Shown piece after piece: positions 48,197 to 60,130 of a stretch of DNA of 64,000 nucleotides (positions are counted from its first letter, which is position 1; the number at the start of each line of letters is the position of its first letter). The notes beneath the pieces were generated by a model. It was not told where the DNA came from. It worked only from the letters and a program-made list of their open reading frames with translations, and searched no databases. The stretch lies in NCBI GenBank assembly GCA_039881145.1, contig JAYKKI010000075.1, positions 537,001 to 601,000 on the forward strand, in the 5' to 3' direction. The DNA is from Druceiella hillmani. Its lineage: Eukaryota; Arthropoda; Insecta; Lepidoptera; Hepialidae. The position numbers and the translations under genes were made by a program.

Positions 48197-49306
48197 GTCA
48201 GGAAACATAATACGTACTTAGGTTTGAGGTCATTGGAAAAAAACATTATGCGACATTCGTTTCGCTAAGTTCAACGAAAAATTCTATTGATTTCATCATC
48301 ATAGCATTCATTTTTAGCATACGTACCTCAAAAAGAAAAATAAATCTTTATAAGATCATTTCCCTAAGGAACTCATAAAATTGTAAAGTTGAAATTAATA
48401 GCAAATACTTAGGTCTACAGTTCCTTGAAGTTGTAAAAAAATCAAGTTTCTCAGTCAAAAAATAAAAAAAATCCCTGAAAATACCGCCATTTATTCCAAA
48501 AATTTTGGTTGCGGTACTAAGAGGACTATACCTTACAGCAAACTCTATATATATTTTAGACAGATATTTTCTCTTAATAAAATGTGATTATTTTGGTAAA
48601 TTTCTCACTTATGGAGCAATTTGTATTTAACACAACATGCAAATTATAATGCAAAATTGATCAATATTCCCCCAAAAAACTCCTTTTTTTCGACTATGTT
48701 AAATTGTATTCTATGATAATGTCCCAAAAAAAATAGGGAAATGAATTTTATTTAATTTAATATTATCGTACAATGGATTTCCCGCCGTTACAGTAAAATA
48801 CCTAACTAAATGTAGAAGCTAGGAATGTTGAAATTTTTTCAATGACCTTTAAATATTTATTAAAACACTAAGGAAGACGCCATGCGTTTTTTGTTATATT
48901 ATATCCTAATTATGAATAAAAAACTGCATATTATAATTAAAATATTTAACGATCGTATTTCAAAAGTCAAAGTTACCACTACTTGAATAAGACAATCCTT
49001 TTCATGAGATATCGTTTAAAAGATAGTTTATTGAACTGTCTTCAGTACAGGAAGCACAATAGAGGTGAATTATGTTATTCTTCAGAGAAACAAAAATATT
49101 CGTTGACTATATTAAATCAAAAAAATAAAAAAAATATTTTCAAATTAGTTAGTATTATATCATATTTCCAAATTGAACACAACTTTACTATTTCCCATTA
49201 GGCCATTAGACCAATACTATTTCACCAAGCCCATACAATCTCGATTTCATGTCGCACAGCTTTCACAATTTAAAACTACCGCCCTGACGCTTGAGATAAA
49301 TGGATC
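48197..49306. other. Non-coding, nothing recognised
   Basis: No coding-like frame or structure. Confidence 0.4.
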
Positions 49307-49357
49307 AATTAGTATGTAGCAGAGTTTACAAAAAAAAATTAGTATGTAGCAGAGTTT
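49307..49357. repeat. Tandem duplication, 30-bp period
   Basis: AATTAGTATGTAGCAGAGTT occurs at 49307 and 49337, with only an A-run in between. Confidence 0.9.
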
Positions 49358-50213
49358 TCTTTTTTCCCAATACCCCATCGACGGTGGTAGTACTTCTTTG
49401 ACATTTGAAACTTAATAGTTGAGTTTTCTTATTTCTCTTTTGAATTGAAATCTTATTTGAAAATTATTAAATTTGAAACGTTTCCTACTTCGTACATGTA
49501 CTTGTAACTTTTTTCAGTTGAAACAAATGTACAAAATTAATCAATAGCAAAGATGCTTAAATAAAATTAGTTCAAGTATAAAACATCAAAGAAATTGTTT
49601 TTCAAAACCAGTCCTTTATTTTATTTTTGTATCTGCTAATTTGTACTTTGTTGATTTTAATTTCATTTTCTCTAATCACATTTCTCTTTTATTGGATTAG
49701 AAAGAAATTGATATTTATTGCCCCCACAGCTAAATTTGTTTACCATCAAGTATTACACAAGGTTATAAAAATTATATAAATTCACAATATTTGTTCAAAT
49801 AATTGTCGATATATGTTCCCTCTTAATATTTTATAACATGTTGTAATAATATTTCATATGTTTTTAAAACCATAATTTACTGGAAAAAAATAATAGGAAA
49901 AACCTGTTATTGCAATTATGAGGCAATTTAAAACAAAAAAGAAAGAGTGTGTCATTCACGTATCTGTCTATCCATAAAATTGATGCTCAAATTGCAATAA
50001 TTTCTCCAATTTGAAAATAATCAAGGAACAGAATCCCATAATCATCAGCTTGTGACAGAAGCTTGAGGATTTAATTTCTACACATACGCACGTATCGCCA
50101 GTAAATAAAGCATCGACAACTGCTGATAAATCAGTTTAAAAATGAGCGGTCATGTGATACGGTTCTAGTAACATGAGCAAGAGCGAGCACGGACGAATTG
50201 ATAGCTTACTCAC
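49358..50213. other. Non-coding; intron side of the putative gene
   Basis: If the exon at 50214-50283 is real this is the start of its first intron. No other feature seen. Confidence 0.4.
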
Positions 50214-50283
50214 CTAAAACGATCGATTCAAGTCTATTAAGTACGCCGCCTGCGTTGTTCGCTTTCTGCACAATTGTTGACAT
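50214..50283 (-). CDS. Putative first coding exon of a host gene
   Basis: On the minus strand an ATG in good context (GCAGAATGTC) at 50283 opens 23 codons (MSTIVQKANN...GGVLNRLESIVL) plus one G, then a perfect donor G then GTGAGTAAGC at 50213. Codons are G/C-richer at third positions (GTG, CAG, GCG, AAC, GGC, ATC) than the local background. The 230 bp upstream is also GC-richer and contains CpGs, as expected for a 5' UTR and promoter. The protein is not recognised. The next exon may be at 37413-37372, which has the matching phase. A fragment of a mobile element is the main alternative. Confidence 0.4.
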
Positions 50284-50520
50284 TCTGCTTTCCGCTCCTA
50301 CGCAGAGCTTGCTTCCTGCACCGATTCACCTGTAACTAACCGCAATATCCACGACCCACCTGCAAGTAACCAGAACGTTGATGATCATTGCATCGCTGCC
50401 GACATTACTTATACAATGACATCCATCCACTGCCAATAAGGATGAAAGCGACTGGCCACTATCGTAAATACTGTCCCATGACTATACTTTGAGTGTAGGT
50501 ACCAAACGTCCGGAATTTAC
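50284..50520 (-). promoter_or_regulatory. GC-richer 5' UTR/promoter candidate
   Basis: CpG- and C-rich on the plus strand, with repeated CTGC and CACCTG motifs, immediately upstream of the putative minus-strand start. No convincing TATA box was found. CCAGTCG and GGCAGTGG resemble initiators only weakly. Confidence 0.3.
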
Positions 50521-51399
50521 GAGATTGTCCCGAAAATTTTGATATTGTCCAAATTTTTCCCGGAAATACAAAAACATTAAAATCTTGTAAAAATCTTAAA
50601 ACTATTAAAAATTGCATATATAGGCATTTTTCGTGAACCCCTAGAGGTTATGGCCGCTTTATCGTTTTATTAGATTGATGGAAAAACCGGAATCGTATGA
50701 TTACAAATCTAGTCAATGCATAATTTCAAATTTGAATAAATAACGAAGAGTCTTGCTGTAGAATTTAACCACCGGTATTACATAATCCTGATGGTAATAC
50801 ATTGACTAAAATAGTTAAGTCAAAACGTGAACATAAATCGAACGTCGAACTACGAAAATTAAACTCCTAATTGCAATTAGTTAAGGGTAATTACTGAAAA
50901 AAATAAATTTTGACAAATTTCTTTTTATAAACGTCAGTACCACCTTTTAATAATTTGAATAGATGGGATCAACGCACTAATTGTTATTGTGTTATCAATA
51001 TTAAACGAGTCAATAAGTTTGTTAAAATGTTTAATTTATATTTGGTAGAAGAAGACAATTTTTATTTATTATTATGTTATGTCAAGTTCAATCGAACCTT
51101 TTGTTGGATCAAATTAATTATTTTTCTTAAACTACTAGTGGTTACACTATATTGATTTTATCCTATAGTATAAACAAAAAGGAATAAATAAAGTTACTTT
51201 AATGTGGATTCATTGACTTTGCTTTAAATTCTATGTCTGTAGAAGAAATTGAATTTTATATAGCTGAAACGGCTTTCGGTTTTGATAAACGGTTTCCCGG
51301 TGTGATCAACGATTTCTATACTTAATTAAGGCTTGCTCCAAAATCTTCATAAAACTGAATATATTCATGATTAATTGTTTCTCTAAGTTTCAAAATTTA
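50521..51399. other. Non-coding, nothing recognised
   Basis: The 66-codon frame at 50955-51155 has no coding-like features. Confidence 0.4.
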
Positions 51400-52640
51400 C
51401 CCAAACCTTGGTTCTGTGAAGTTGAAGTCTTGTAGCAGTGTTACCTGTATTTTCTAAATTATTTGATACGGTTTTAAATCGCCGCATCTTGTCAAAGTTC
51501 ATTGGTAGCTCAAGTACTGACTGTGGATTATATAGCTAAAAAGTCAGATGATGAACGACGAATAGACGTGGCTCATTTTGATTTTAAAAAGGTATTTGGC
51601 TGAATCGACAATAGTCGTGGCAAAATCATTACAAACTGGTATGACTTCCATGCCAGTAAAATTGTTTGTCAATTACTTTTGTGCTCAAAATCAATATCTC
51701 ACGTTTAGAAATTTCTAACCACGGTCTCATTTTTTTTCAATCTGTAGGCAATTAAGGTTATTATTAAGCCCTTTTTAATTTCCATTAATGATTTTTTCTC
51801 GGTTATAACCCTACTGTTTGCTTTCTGTTTGCCGAATATTGGAAATTATTCTGAAGGTGGATAAAGAAAACAATCCGATCCTGAGCCGTTTCATAATAAT
51901 ATTAACTTATTATTTCAAGGGAGATTAAGTAACAAGTAGTAATTCAAATTGAGTAAATGGGCAATGATTATTCATCATATAATTGGTATTCCCGCCTACG
52001 TGTATTCTTGACGCAAAATTATGAGTAAAATATAACGGGGCCCGAAAGGGTATATGGTTATGTTTATTGGGTATATTACATCCGTGTTGTATGGTTATGA
52101 AAAACCATCTAAATTGTATGATATCATTCTAACCTATTAGTGTACCACGACTTTGTTTAACTTTTTAGTCTCTAGTATACTTGAAACCAATGCAACCACC
52201 TGGTCTCTGCATGAAATAACTTATATTTTCATGTTGGAGGAAATAGTAAAAAATTTTAATAGATTTTTATATAAAAAAATGTATGGGTGCTATCCTCTAT
52301 CCTCATTTGCTTCCTTCATATTTTATAACGGGCACGGTCGAATGTAATTTCTTTCAACTCCCATGGAAATTGATTTTAATCTTGATTTTCCTTTATTTTA
52401 TTAAGTAGTTATATTGATATCCACCGGTTTTGGATTTAATATGCTTTATGCTCCTGACTGTTATTTCAAAGGACTGAGTCATAGTTTATTTCATTTGCCC
52501 AGAACACGCACGAACACCATGAAGTGCCCATCAGTTTTTCACGCCCTTGCATTAATCAACGCGATATTGTAAGAAACGCCAAATCTTGTTATTTTTGGTC
52601 TGCTCTATTGATCACTTTAGAAGTGTGATTAGGGAATTTT
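51400..52640 (+). pseudogene. Jockey-type non-LTR retrotransposon ORF2 fossil
   Basis: Plus-strand fragments follow the order of a Jockey RT. About 51517 reads LTVDYIAKKSDDERRIDV, then HFDFKKVFG where motif A D.SKAFD is expected. 51784-51840 reads INDFFSVITLLFAF (INDL....LLFADD, with the catalytic Asp pair lost). 52153-52347 reads TWSLHEITYIFMLEEIVKNF, then NRFLYKKMYGCYPL (the W.P....I..IE.VQ..F.R region). 52501-52572 reads RTRTNTMKCPSVFHALALIN (the C-terminal RTN...SP..R....N motif). Many stops and shifts separate the pieces, and the GVPQGS box is not readable. It is the longest retroelement remnant in the window, missing endonuclease and 5' end. Confidence 0.8.
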
Positions 52641-53718
52641 AATATTTAATTACTTTAACATCTAATTTAAATTGATTTGGTTTTTCCTGTTTTACTGATT
52701 GTTGATATCTGTAATGTAAACTGTTTCATTTTTAATGCTTCCACATATCCAGTGTTTGAGGTGACCTGCAAATTGAATAGGGTTTTTTTTCTTTTTAAAT
52801 AAAATCAAGGATTCGAGGGAGCCCAGTATGCAGGGATTTCGTTTTTACGAAAGAGTCTTAGCAACATTTTGGATTTCGCATACGCAATAATATTAAATGT
52901 TTAATTTAATTAGGCATGCAGAGGAGATTTGCTCCACCGGGCATTTTGAAAAATGTTTTTTGTTACTTACTAGATAACAATTGACTACGACAAAAATAGA
53001 TATCTTTTTTGTGGAGCATAATATTTTTCACAAGTTTTATGAAACGCATTTTTTTTTATAAAATCGATATTTTTGAAAATTTTTTTTAAAATAGCTTTAT
53101 AAACTAAAGTTCATCCGCATCCGATACTTGTAATAAATCTATTCTCCAAAATGGCGGCTGCAATATAGATTTACACTCCTACATTATGCATTTTGGATAC
53201 AAATAAACTATCCTTCGGCAACTAGACTACAAGCGATTATCGTAATTTATTGCAATCTTTTTTACAGTTACTAATGACTTTTATATTTTTAAAGTCCGTT
53301 AATAGATAGCGCTTGTAATAGCCAGAAGTAGATTTGAACAAGAAAAAAGTAAAATTTTTCTTCACATAGCTGAATCAACTAGGATGCTTGTTACGTTTTG
53401 ATGCCTTTATTTTAATTGCTATTTAAAAAAATATACCTGCACATAATACTTCTATGCAAAAAAGTACACTCTTTAAGTTACACCATTTTTCACTAGATAT
53501 GTTTATACTCTTAAAACATTCATTTATATTGCACATTTTGTACTGTCACCTGTGTGATTTACTAACCATTACTACAGGTTTCATCAACAAACAGCGATGA
53601 TGCCTTTATCTCAATCAAAGATGAATAGTTACTAAAAAGTTCATGTCCACATATTAGACGCACAAAAAACGTCCATAATAGGACGTTTGCTGCTACACAA
53701 ATATCGTGAGTTGCTTAC
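52641..53718. other. Non-coding; possible 3' UTR of the upstream minus-strand gene
   Basis: If 53719-53798 is a terminal exon, a minus-strand AATAAA at about 53412-53407 could be its poly(A) signal. A small hairpin AAACGTCC/GGACGTTT lies at about 53667-53688. Confidence 0.3.
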
Positions 53719-53798
53719 GATAGTTCTTGCAAGCGGTCATACTCCATATTTTTTTCAAAAAAGTAATTCGTAAGAGGCAACATGACATCATGCTCATC
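53719..53798 (-). CDS. Putative exon of a host gene (possibly terminal)
   Basis: The minus strand has a textbook acceptor at 53800-53799 (TTGACTATTACTTCTGTCTTCCAG, pyrimidine-rich then CAG; shown here in part). It is followed by 26 codons of hydrophilic, natural-looking sequence (DEHDVMLPLTNYFFEKNM, EYDRLQEL) and TC. Then either GTAAGC acts as a donor, or TCG TAA closes the protein after Ser. The fragment is part of a 64-codon frame whose upstream half is hydrophobic and intron-like. The family is not recognised, and no upstream exon could be assigned with confidence. Confidence 0.4.
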
Positions 53799-54039
53799 CT
53801 GGAAGACAGAAGTAATAGTCAAAAACACAGAAGTAATATAAAATAGATCAAAGGTGAAAAATACCACGCATAAGTTCAACATAATAAATAAATCAAAATT
53901 ATTTAGCAATAATATTATTTTTGTAAGTTTTCATTTTAGTATCGACGCCATATAGAGAAAGACGATAGTTTGAGAACATAGATCTAAACTGCATATTAAA
54001 GATCGCGAGTTTGAGACGGTTGGAGAGTTTTAAGATAGT

Positions 54040-54205
54040 TTAACGAGTAAAGTTATAAACGAGTAAAATATAAAGCATTAGTAAATACCAGCATTAGTAA
54101 ATAAGATACAAGAATTATCCGAATTAAGTCAGAAAAAGCCGACAATACACGAAGCTAGATGAATGACGAATTGAATTGAAAAAAACGACAATACAAGAAG
54201 CTGAC
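54040..54205. repeat. Cluster of short imperfect tandem duplications
   Basis: AACGAGTAAA repeats at 54042 and 54059. GCATTAGTAAATA occurs at 54075 and 54091. GACAATACA(C/A)GAAGCT occurs at about 54141 and 54187. Local replication slippage is likely. Confidence 0.7.
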
Positions 54206-54404
54206 CGAATAGAAAGACGCATCTTGCCATCAGAACATTTTAACTCTCGTCCAAATGCGTCATTAGATGTTTCGAATCAATAATTGTCCTGAATTAAAAA
54301 AAATTTCAGCACGACTACGAAATATTTATTCGTTTAGCACAAATAATAATGCGAGTATAGTCAGTCAAAAAACTGATGCAAATTTCTTTTCACATATAGG
54401 TTTT

Positions 54405-54805
54405 TCAGCATTAACGGATACTTTACAAAACATTTAATATGACCATATTTCACGATTAACAATATCTTACGACCTCTTGTATTTCATTATCTATATCAAA
54501 CCTTACGCACTACTGAATAAAACACGTTAACAGAAAAACCTAATTACCGTAAAAAATAAATGGGGAAATGTTCATTACATTTTACCAACGTAAGTGGAAA
54601 TTCAGACTCATTGTATCCGCAAAACGGCTCTCAGTCGCTGATTGACTGCGCGAGTTGCCGAAGTTTATTTTGAAGTATTACATCATTTCACTTTATTACT
54701 TCCGTTAAGTAATTTTTTGTATTATTTACAATTTAGTAAGCTGAATCAAACGAGTTTTTTATGTGCTGTTTTATTTTAAAATAAAGTGGCAGTTTTATGA
54801 GATAT
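54405..54805 (-). repeat. Dispersed repeat, copy 2 (inverted relative to 8650-9050)
   Basis: The reverse complement carries, in order, CTCATAAAACTGCCACTTTA, CAGCTTACTAAATTG, GAAATGATGTAATAC, CGCGCAGTCAATCAGCG, ACGTTGGTAAAATGTAATGA, ATTTCCCC and GAAATACAAGAGGTCG, matching copy 1. Its equivalent of the 8873 frame is broken by stops. Confidence 0.6.
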
Positions 54806-55486
54806 AGAGTATGCATCAAAAAAAACAATTTGATGAATTTGTAAAAAGTTATCAAATGTACGTATAGATGGAAATATAGAAGTATAAACGCGTAAATAAG
54901 CAGATTTTTAAACGGTCTAAAATTGTTTGACATAATTTAAAAAATTTTGATAGTACTATGAAATTTTGAGAAAAGTATACAAGTATCGACCCTTTTTGTG
55001 TAGAAGTTAGTAATATGTTCAGAATAATAACACAATAATTATAAAACAAAATATCACTAAGTTTGGGAGAAATGTTTGCGCATTCACGGTTAACGAATAC
55101 ATGTCCATTTTAGGACTCAAATTCGTTTAACATGAATTCGTAGACGGCACGTCTGTAATTTGTGAATCCTGCTTTAGGTTGAGGCCATTATATTATGTGA
55201 CTTCATAATAGTCTAAGTAAACTTTTTTGGAACGGGCCAAAATATTCTGACATTATTTTTTTACCTTGAAAGACGAAGTAACGTATTAGAAAATGAAAAA
55301 AAAACTTTTAAAAAGTAAACGTTTTCGATATAGAAGATACAAAATAGAAATTGGATCATAGATCATACGTTTTTTCCGTGTTAAACGTTGTGAATTTTCA
55401 TACGTTTTATCAAGGGAATAATTTTACAAATGTACTTAAATGAAAACGGTTTTGACTTGCATTTAAAATTTAACAAAAATTCAATA
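54806..55486. other. Non-coding, nothing recognised
   Basis: No coding-like frame or structure. Confidence 0.4.
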
Positions 55487-55511
55487 CATATATATATATA
55501 TATATATATAT
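55487..55511. repeat. Short (TA)n microsatellite
   Basis: About 12 TA units. Confidence 0.9.
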
Positions 55512-57974
55512 CATTTATGTTCTCAAATATACATCTGAAAGCTTTTTAAATAATATAATAATCTATAAATCTTTATTTACAAATACCTTAGTCCATATAT
55601 TGTATTCTGTAGCTTCAAATATAATATAATATATTTACTTTTACAATTTGAGAAGGAAAAATTACAATGTGGTGTAAAAGTTTCTGGTGGTAAAATGCAT
55701 CAGAATTTTAATTACGTCTTTTATTCGCAATGTTTCAAACACCATATCATTTTTCAAAAGCTACCAAGAAACCTAAAAGATTTGTTGAATTATTTTTTTC
55801 GTTAAATTATTCATTGTCCACAAACATGGAATAATACAAGAGACATCACAACACCACAGCTTGCCTTGCCCTAACCTTTAACGCGGAAGATAGTTTTACA
55901 CATAATACAATACAAAACAGATTGCAATATTTTAAGATGTCAAAAAGATGTGAAAACCGATTGCGCATTTGGTGAATTTTATTGATATTAAATGGGGAAT
56001 TATTCATTAACCGCTTTGTTTGAGATATCGAGGACCTAGAAAATTAAAATAAATTGGACAAAACATATTTCAAAACAATCGGATAATACGCGAGTTAGAG
56101 CTTTTTTTAAATATTTAATAAAATTTTTTACAATTATTTTGGAAAAGAAAAAAAAAATTAAAATATATGGAACACGAATTCAAGATCAAGCTATACGGAA
56201 AACACAATTACATTTGAAATCTTTTCTCGAAATTTTATGATTAATTCATTTTAAAACCCAAGGCTATCTTAGGACTGTACAAAGCCTGTCGCATAATAAC
56301 ATTTCCAAAACGTGCCTTCTACCTGCAAAATGTTACAACGATATAAATTTTACATGGCAAACACAACACAGAAAAATGTAAATTTTGGGGAAATGGACTG
56401 ACGTTAGTAGACGGACGACATGAAATTTTTTGATTAAACGTTACACTACAGATGTGATGTTGTAGTGTTACTCTTATCCCTCATTCACGCCATTCCAAAG
56501 TTTTTTCGTCGATTGTTACTTTAGTAAATTAAAATCACGAATATTTTCACTATATTTAACTGAATATATTATATCCATTATAGCATTAGTATTTTCAAAC
56601 AGGCAGTTCAGATCAATGGGCCTAAAGTTAGAGAGAAAACTATTCAGAGTCACCTTATCACTAACTGGGTAATTTGAATAAGATAAGGACACTTTAACGA
56701 ATAACAATAAGTGAAGGTAAATAATAAATGCGACGAAATGTGAGAAGGTGATGGATCTGAATCATTATTATTTCACAGCTGCAATTCGAAACACTTCTTA
56801 GGAATAGCTGAATATTTAAAATGGCACTGTAAGGAATAATTCTAGAGTCAGAATTTACACAAAATATTTTTTCAATAGCACGTTGTCTACGACTACTGTC
56901 TAAAAAGATTTTTAGTTTCAATTCTAATTATTTGGGAACAGGGAGGGAAATATTTTATTTTTCATTTGCTATGGATCTCAATCGGGAAAATTTGGTGAAA
57001 CAAGCGTTCGATCGGATTTTGGAAAAATTATTCATTTCGAATACAATTTTCTTTAACTGAGAATTTATAAATATTGGGTTGTTATAAAAGATACAGATTT
57101 CAAGTAATATAAATATTTATAAAGTTTTTATTTTTTTATTCATTTATATGCGTTTCTTTGAGCGTGTTCAATTTTTTTCTTAACCCCACCACTTCCTCTC
57201 CTTGCTTCCTATCTTGAGCCTATTCTTTAATGAGTTTATTACTTAGATTTACTTTTGCATATATTTATTATAATTAGTTACATTCTTTCAATTTTCCTTA
57301 ATACTTACTCAATTATTGATATGTATTGTTTTTTGGTAAATTACTGTATGTATGTATATATGAATACGTATATAAACATATGTTAAAATCATTAATAAAA
57401 TACATAAATAAGTAAAGATTTATTAAATTCCATGTTATCAACAAGAAAAAAAATAATAAATGAATTTACATTTATAAATTGTTTGTCATTGCGTACATTT
57501 GGGTTTGTATCATATTAAAAGCGCGTGATATAATAATATGTAGATGCTTCTTTTCCTCTTACATAGTTTAGTTATATAATAAGTAACTTTAAACCATTAT
57601 GGGAGGTCAGAGAGCTAAGTTGTGCATTACCTCTATAGATAACAATGTTCTAAACGCAATTCGTTTACAGAAAAACATAAACACGTATAATATGCAAAGT
57701 TATGTAAGTCATCTTTCATCTTCGTCATCTTTACATTTGTTCAAGGTTTTTTTTAATTTTTTCGTATCGTAGTCGAAATCGTAACTTACAAATAATAACA
57801 ATATTATATGCAAACTTTAAAAAAAAACTCATGGTAAATTATTTTCTAGACGAGTGTATAGAAGTAATATAGAAAATATAGATTGCCAGTTGAATTCTAA
57901 AATCACCATTCCCTAATTTGGTATCAAAGAACGGTATAACAACGTGTGAATTTTATGATTTACATTCCTCATTT
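55512..57974. other. Non-coding with one hairpin
   Basis: GTTACACTACA and TGTAGTGTTAC form a 10/11 hairpin at about 56440-56471. Minus-strand frames at 56516-56921 show no coding-like pattern. Confidence 0.4.
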
Positions 57975-58080
57975 TTAAACATTTCTTTTTTTGGTTCCGT
58001 TTGCAGGAGTTTTTTTTTCAATTGTACTGAATAACATACCTGTAACATATAGAGTTATACACTTTTCTAGATAGTGATAC
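57975..58080 (-). other. Possible small exon(s)
   Basis: On the minus strand 58080-58040 is bounded by TTTATATGTATGTAG and TTACAG then GTATGT. The same TTACAG could instead be an acceptor for a hydrophilic ending MLFSTIEKKTPANGTKKRNV and stop at 57975. The signals are plausible but weak. Confidence 0.2.
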
Positions 58081-58333
58081 CTACATACATATAAAGAGTA
58101 AACGACAATATTCATCAATTTTATACTACAGCATTGACACCGTCCTCCTTGTACAAATATCATAAAATATAATTATAGGTACTACATTAATAGTGTTAGG
58201 TAATATTGATATATTGAATTTTTTCGATAAAGAATCTTATTACGTTTATGTACTTTAAAATCAAATGGGTATTCAAATTGCTTGTATAAAAATAATTTAA
58301 GCAATAGATTTTAATGATTTAGTTAGTTATTTG

Positions 58334-58335
<2 letters not shown>

Positions 58336-58412
<77 letters not shown>

Positions 58413-58425
58413 CATATATATATAC

Positions 58426-58460
<35 letters not shown>

Positions 58461-58475
58461 TCCATATATATGTAT
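58336..58475. repeat. (TA)n microsatellite, about 140 bp
   Basis: Long TA tract with several ACA interruptions. The minus-strand frame is Ile-Tyr repeats. Confidence 0.95.
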
Positions 58476-59075
58476 AAATATGACAAAGAGTGTATTCTAG
58501 TATTACGTTGGTTATACTTGAATAAACATTTAGGCAAAGCTAGAGCCAAAAACATAGGTCTGTCTCAATAGCGTCGTTTGACGCGTCACGTTGGGTAAAT
58601 TTCCTATAGCGAGAAAAGGCGCTAAACTCCTATTTTTCTCTAAATATCAAACAAATTAAACATTACGTCAAATTACATACTCAATTGAACAGTTATCTGA
58701 TTGAATCGATTTAAAACTTATGATATCAAATACTTTATATATAATATTTAAGATTTTTCAAAATGCTTAGTTTGTTGCGTCCCATGTAGATTAAACAATA
58801 TAAACAAAAATTTGAAGATGTTGCTTCTATTTTTACTTGCAAATTCCTACTTACTAAAGTCGGCCCTTTACTAAGCGCTCATATTAAATATGATTTTTCA
58901 AATATCTTACGTTTTATGTTGAGCATAATTGTTGAATGGGATAAAAAAACTGCAAAAAGTTGGAAGGTGGTAGAGATTTGGAACTTTATTAATATTTCTA
59001 AATTTTGCTTACTCTCACAATATGTGAGAATTGTTCTTAATATTATTTCAGCCTTTAAAAGTAACTATATAATTT
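58476..59075. other. Non-coding, nothing recognised
   Basis: The 96-codon plus-strand frame (58916-59206) runs into the CA/TA microsatellite and lacks coding-like features. Confidence 0.4.
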
Positions 59076-59090
59076 TACACACACACACAT

Positions 59091-59122
<32 letters not shown>
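59076..59122. repeat. (CA)n(TA)n microsatellite
   Basis: ACACAC runs followed by TA units. Confidence 0.95.
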
Positions 59123-59704
59123 TTCTTTTTTCTTTTTTATATTTTCGACAGATCATTTTCAAACACGAATAAAAATACTTATTGTTTACGTTGCTGCTTA
59201 ACATAAGCAAAGGTGCTTAAAAATTACAAAAAGCTGAACAAAATAATAGCTAGAGACTTTCAAATACAAAATTCATTACCCAGTACTAGTTCGCTAAGAC
59301 GAACAATTTTCAAAGAAAATAAAAACGCGCCGATTACTAAATAACGCACAATTATAACTAGATGTTATCTTACGCATGAGATGATAAACACATGAGATGG
59401 AAAAACAATTACGCAAGTCACCGCACCATCAAAGACCCTGAGCCTTGCGAGTAAAGAAAGACACCACCGTGACGATATGGAAGGGCGCGAAGTCAACACA
59501 CCGGACACATGAAAAAACCATTCTTATTGTTTTATTTCAATTTAGTATTAGGCCAATGCCTTTAACCATAATAAAATCTACGGAAAAAAATGTTATATTG
59601 CTTCCATATTATTTAATTCCATTGACATCGAATTCGATCTGATTGGGTTTCAACGGACGTGATGATTCTTAGTAGTTTCCTTTATAATAATTCGTAAGTA
59701 TTAT

Positions 59705-60130
59705 TATATTGGCGAGAGTTTTTTGGGGAAAATATGTATTGTGTTTTTTTTTGGGTTATATTTACATTCATAGTCCTTGCAGCCACGTCAAGAAGTTCAA
59801 AAGCCTCTTCAGAAGCCGCAACAGAACTTGCAATCAAAACATCATCAGCATAAGCAAGAATTTGAACGGGCGGACTTGAGGAAGATATGGCCTTTTAAGT
59901 CGATACCTAAGTCTGTTAAAACCTCTTCTAAAACAATATTAAAAAGTGGAATTTAAAGCAAATCACCCGGCCGAACTGCATTTAGTATGGGTAATTCGTC
60001 CAATCATTTGCCCTGAGGATTCTTGCCTCTGAATTTGTAAATGTTATGCTTGGATGGAATATGGATCTCCTTCATTGCTTCGTATAATTTTTCTCTATTG
60101 ACACTATCAAAAGCCGCTCAAGAAACAATA
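59705..60130 (-). pseudogene. RTE-like non-LTR retrotransposon RT fossil
   Basis: Minus-strand frames give AAFDSVNREKLYEAMKEI (motif A, KAAFDSVNR), then NAVRPGDLL, a stop and LFNIVLEEVLTDLGIDLKG (motif B region, VRQGDPLSP.LFN..LE). A frameshift leads to QILAYADDVLIASS (motif C with the catalytic Asp pair intact), AASEEAFELLDVAARTMN and VNI..KKNTIHIFPKKLSPI. This is the RT palm of an RTE-type LINE. At least one frameshift and two in-frame stops make it dead. No endonuclease or ends found. RT identity is firm; the RTE clade is likely from the motif spacing. Confidence 0.85.

Noticed and set aside
49990..50100. QADD-like residues on the minus strand as a reverse-transcriptase motif
   Set aside because: No other RT motif occurs around it; a four-residue match is chance.
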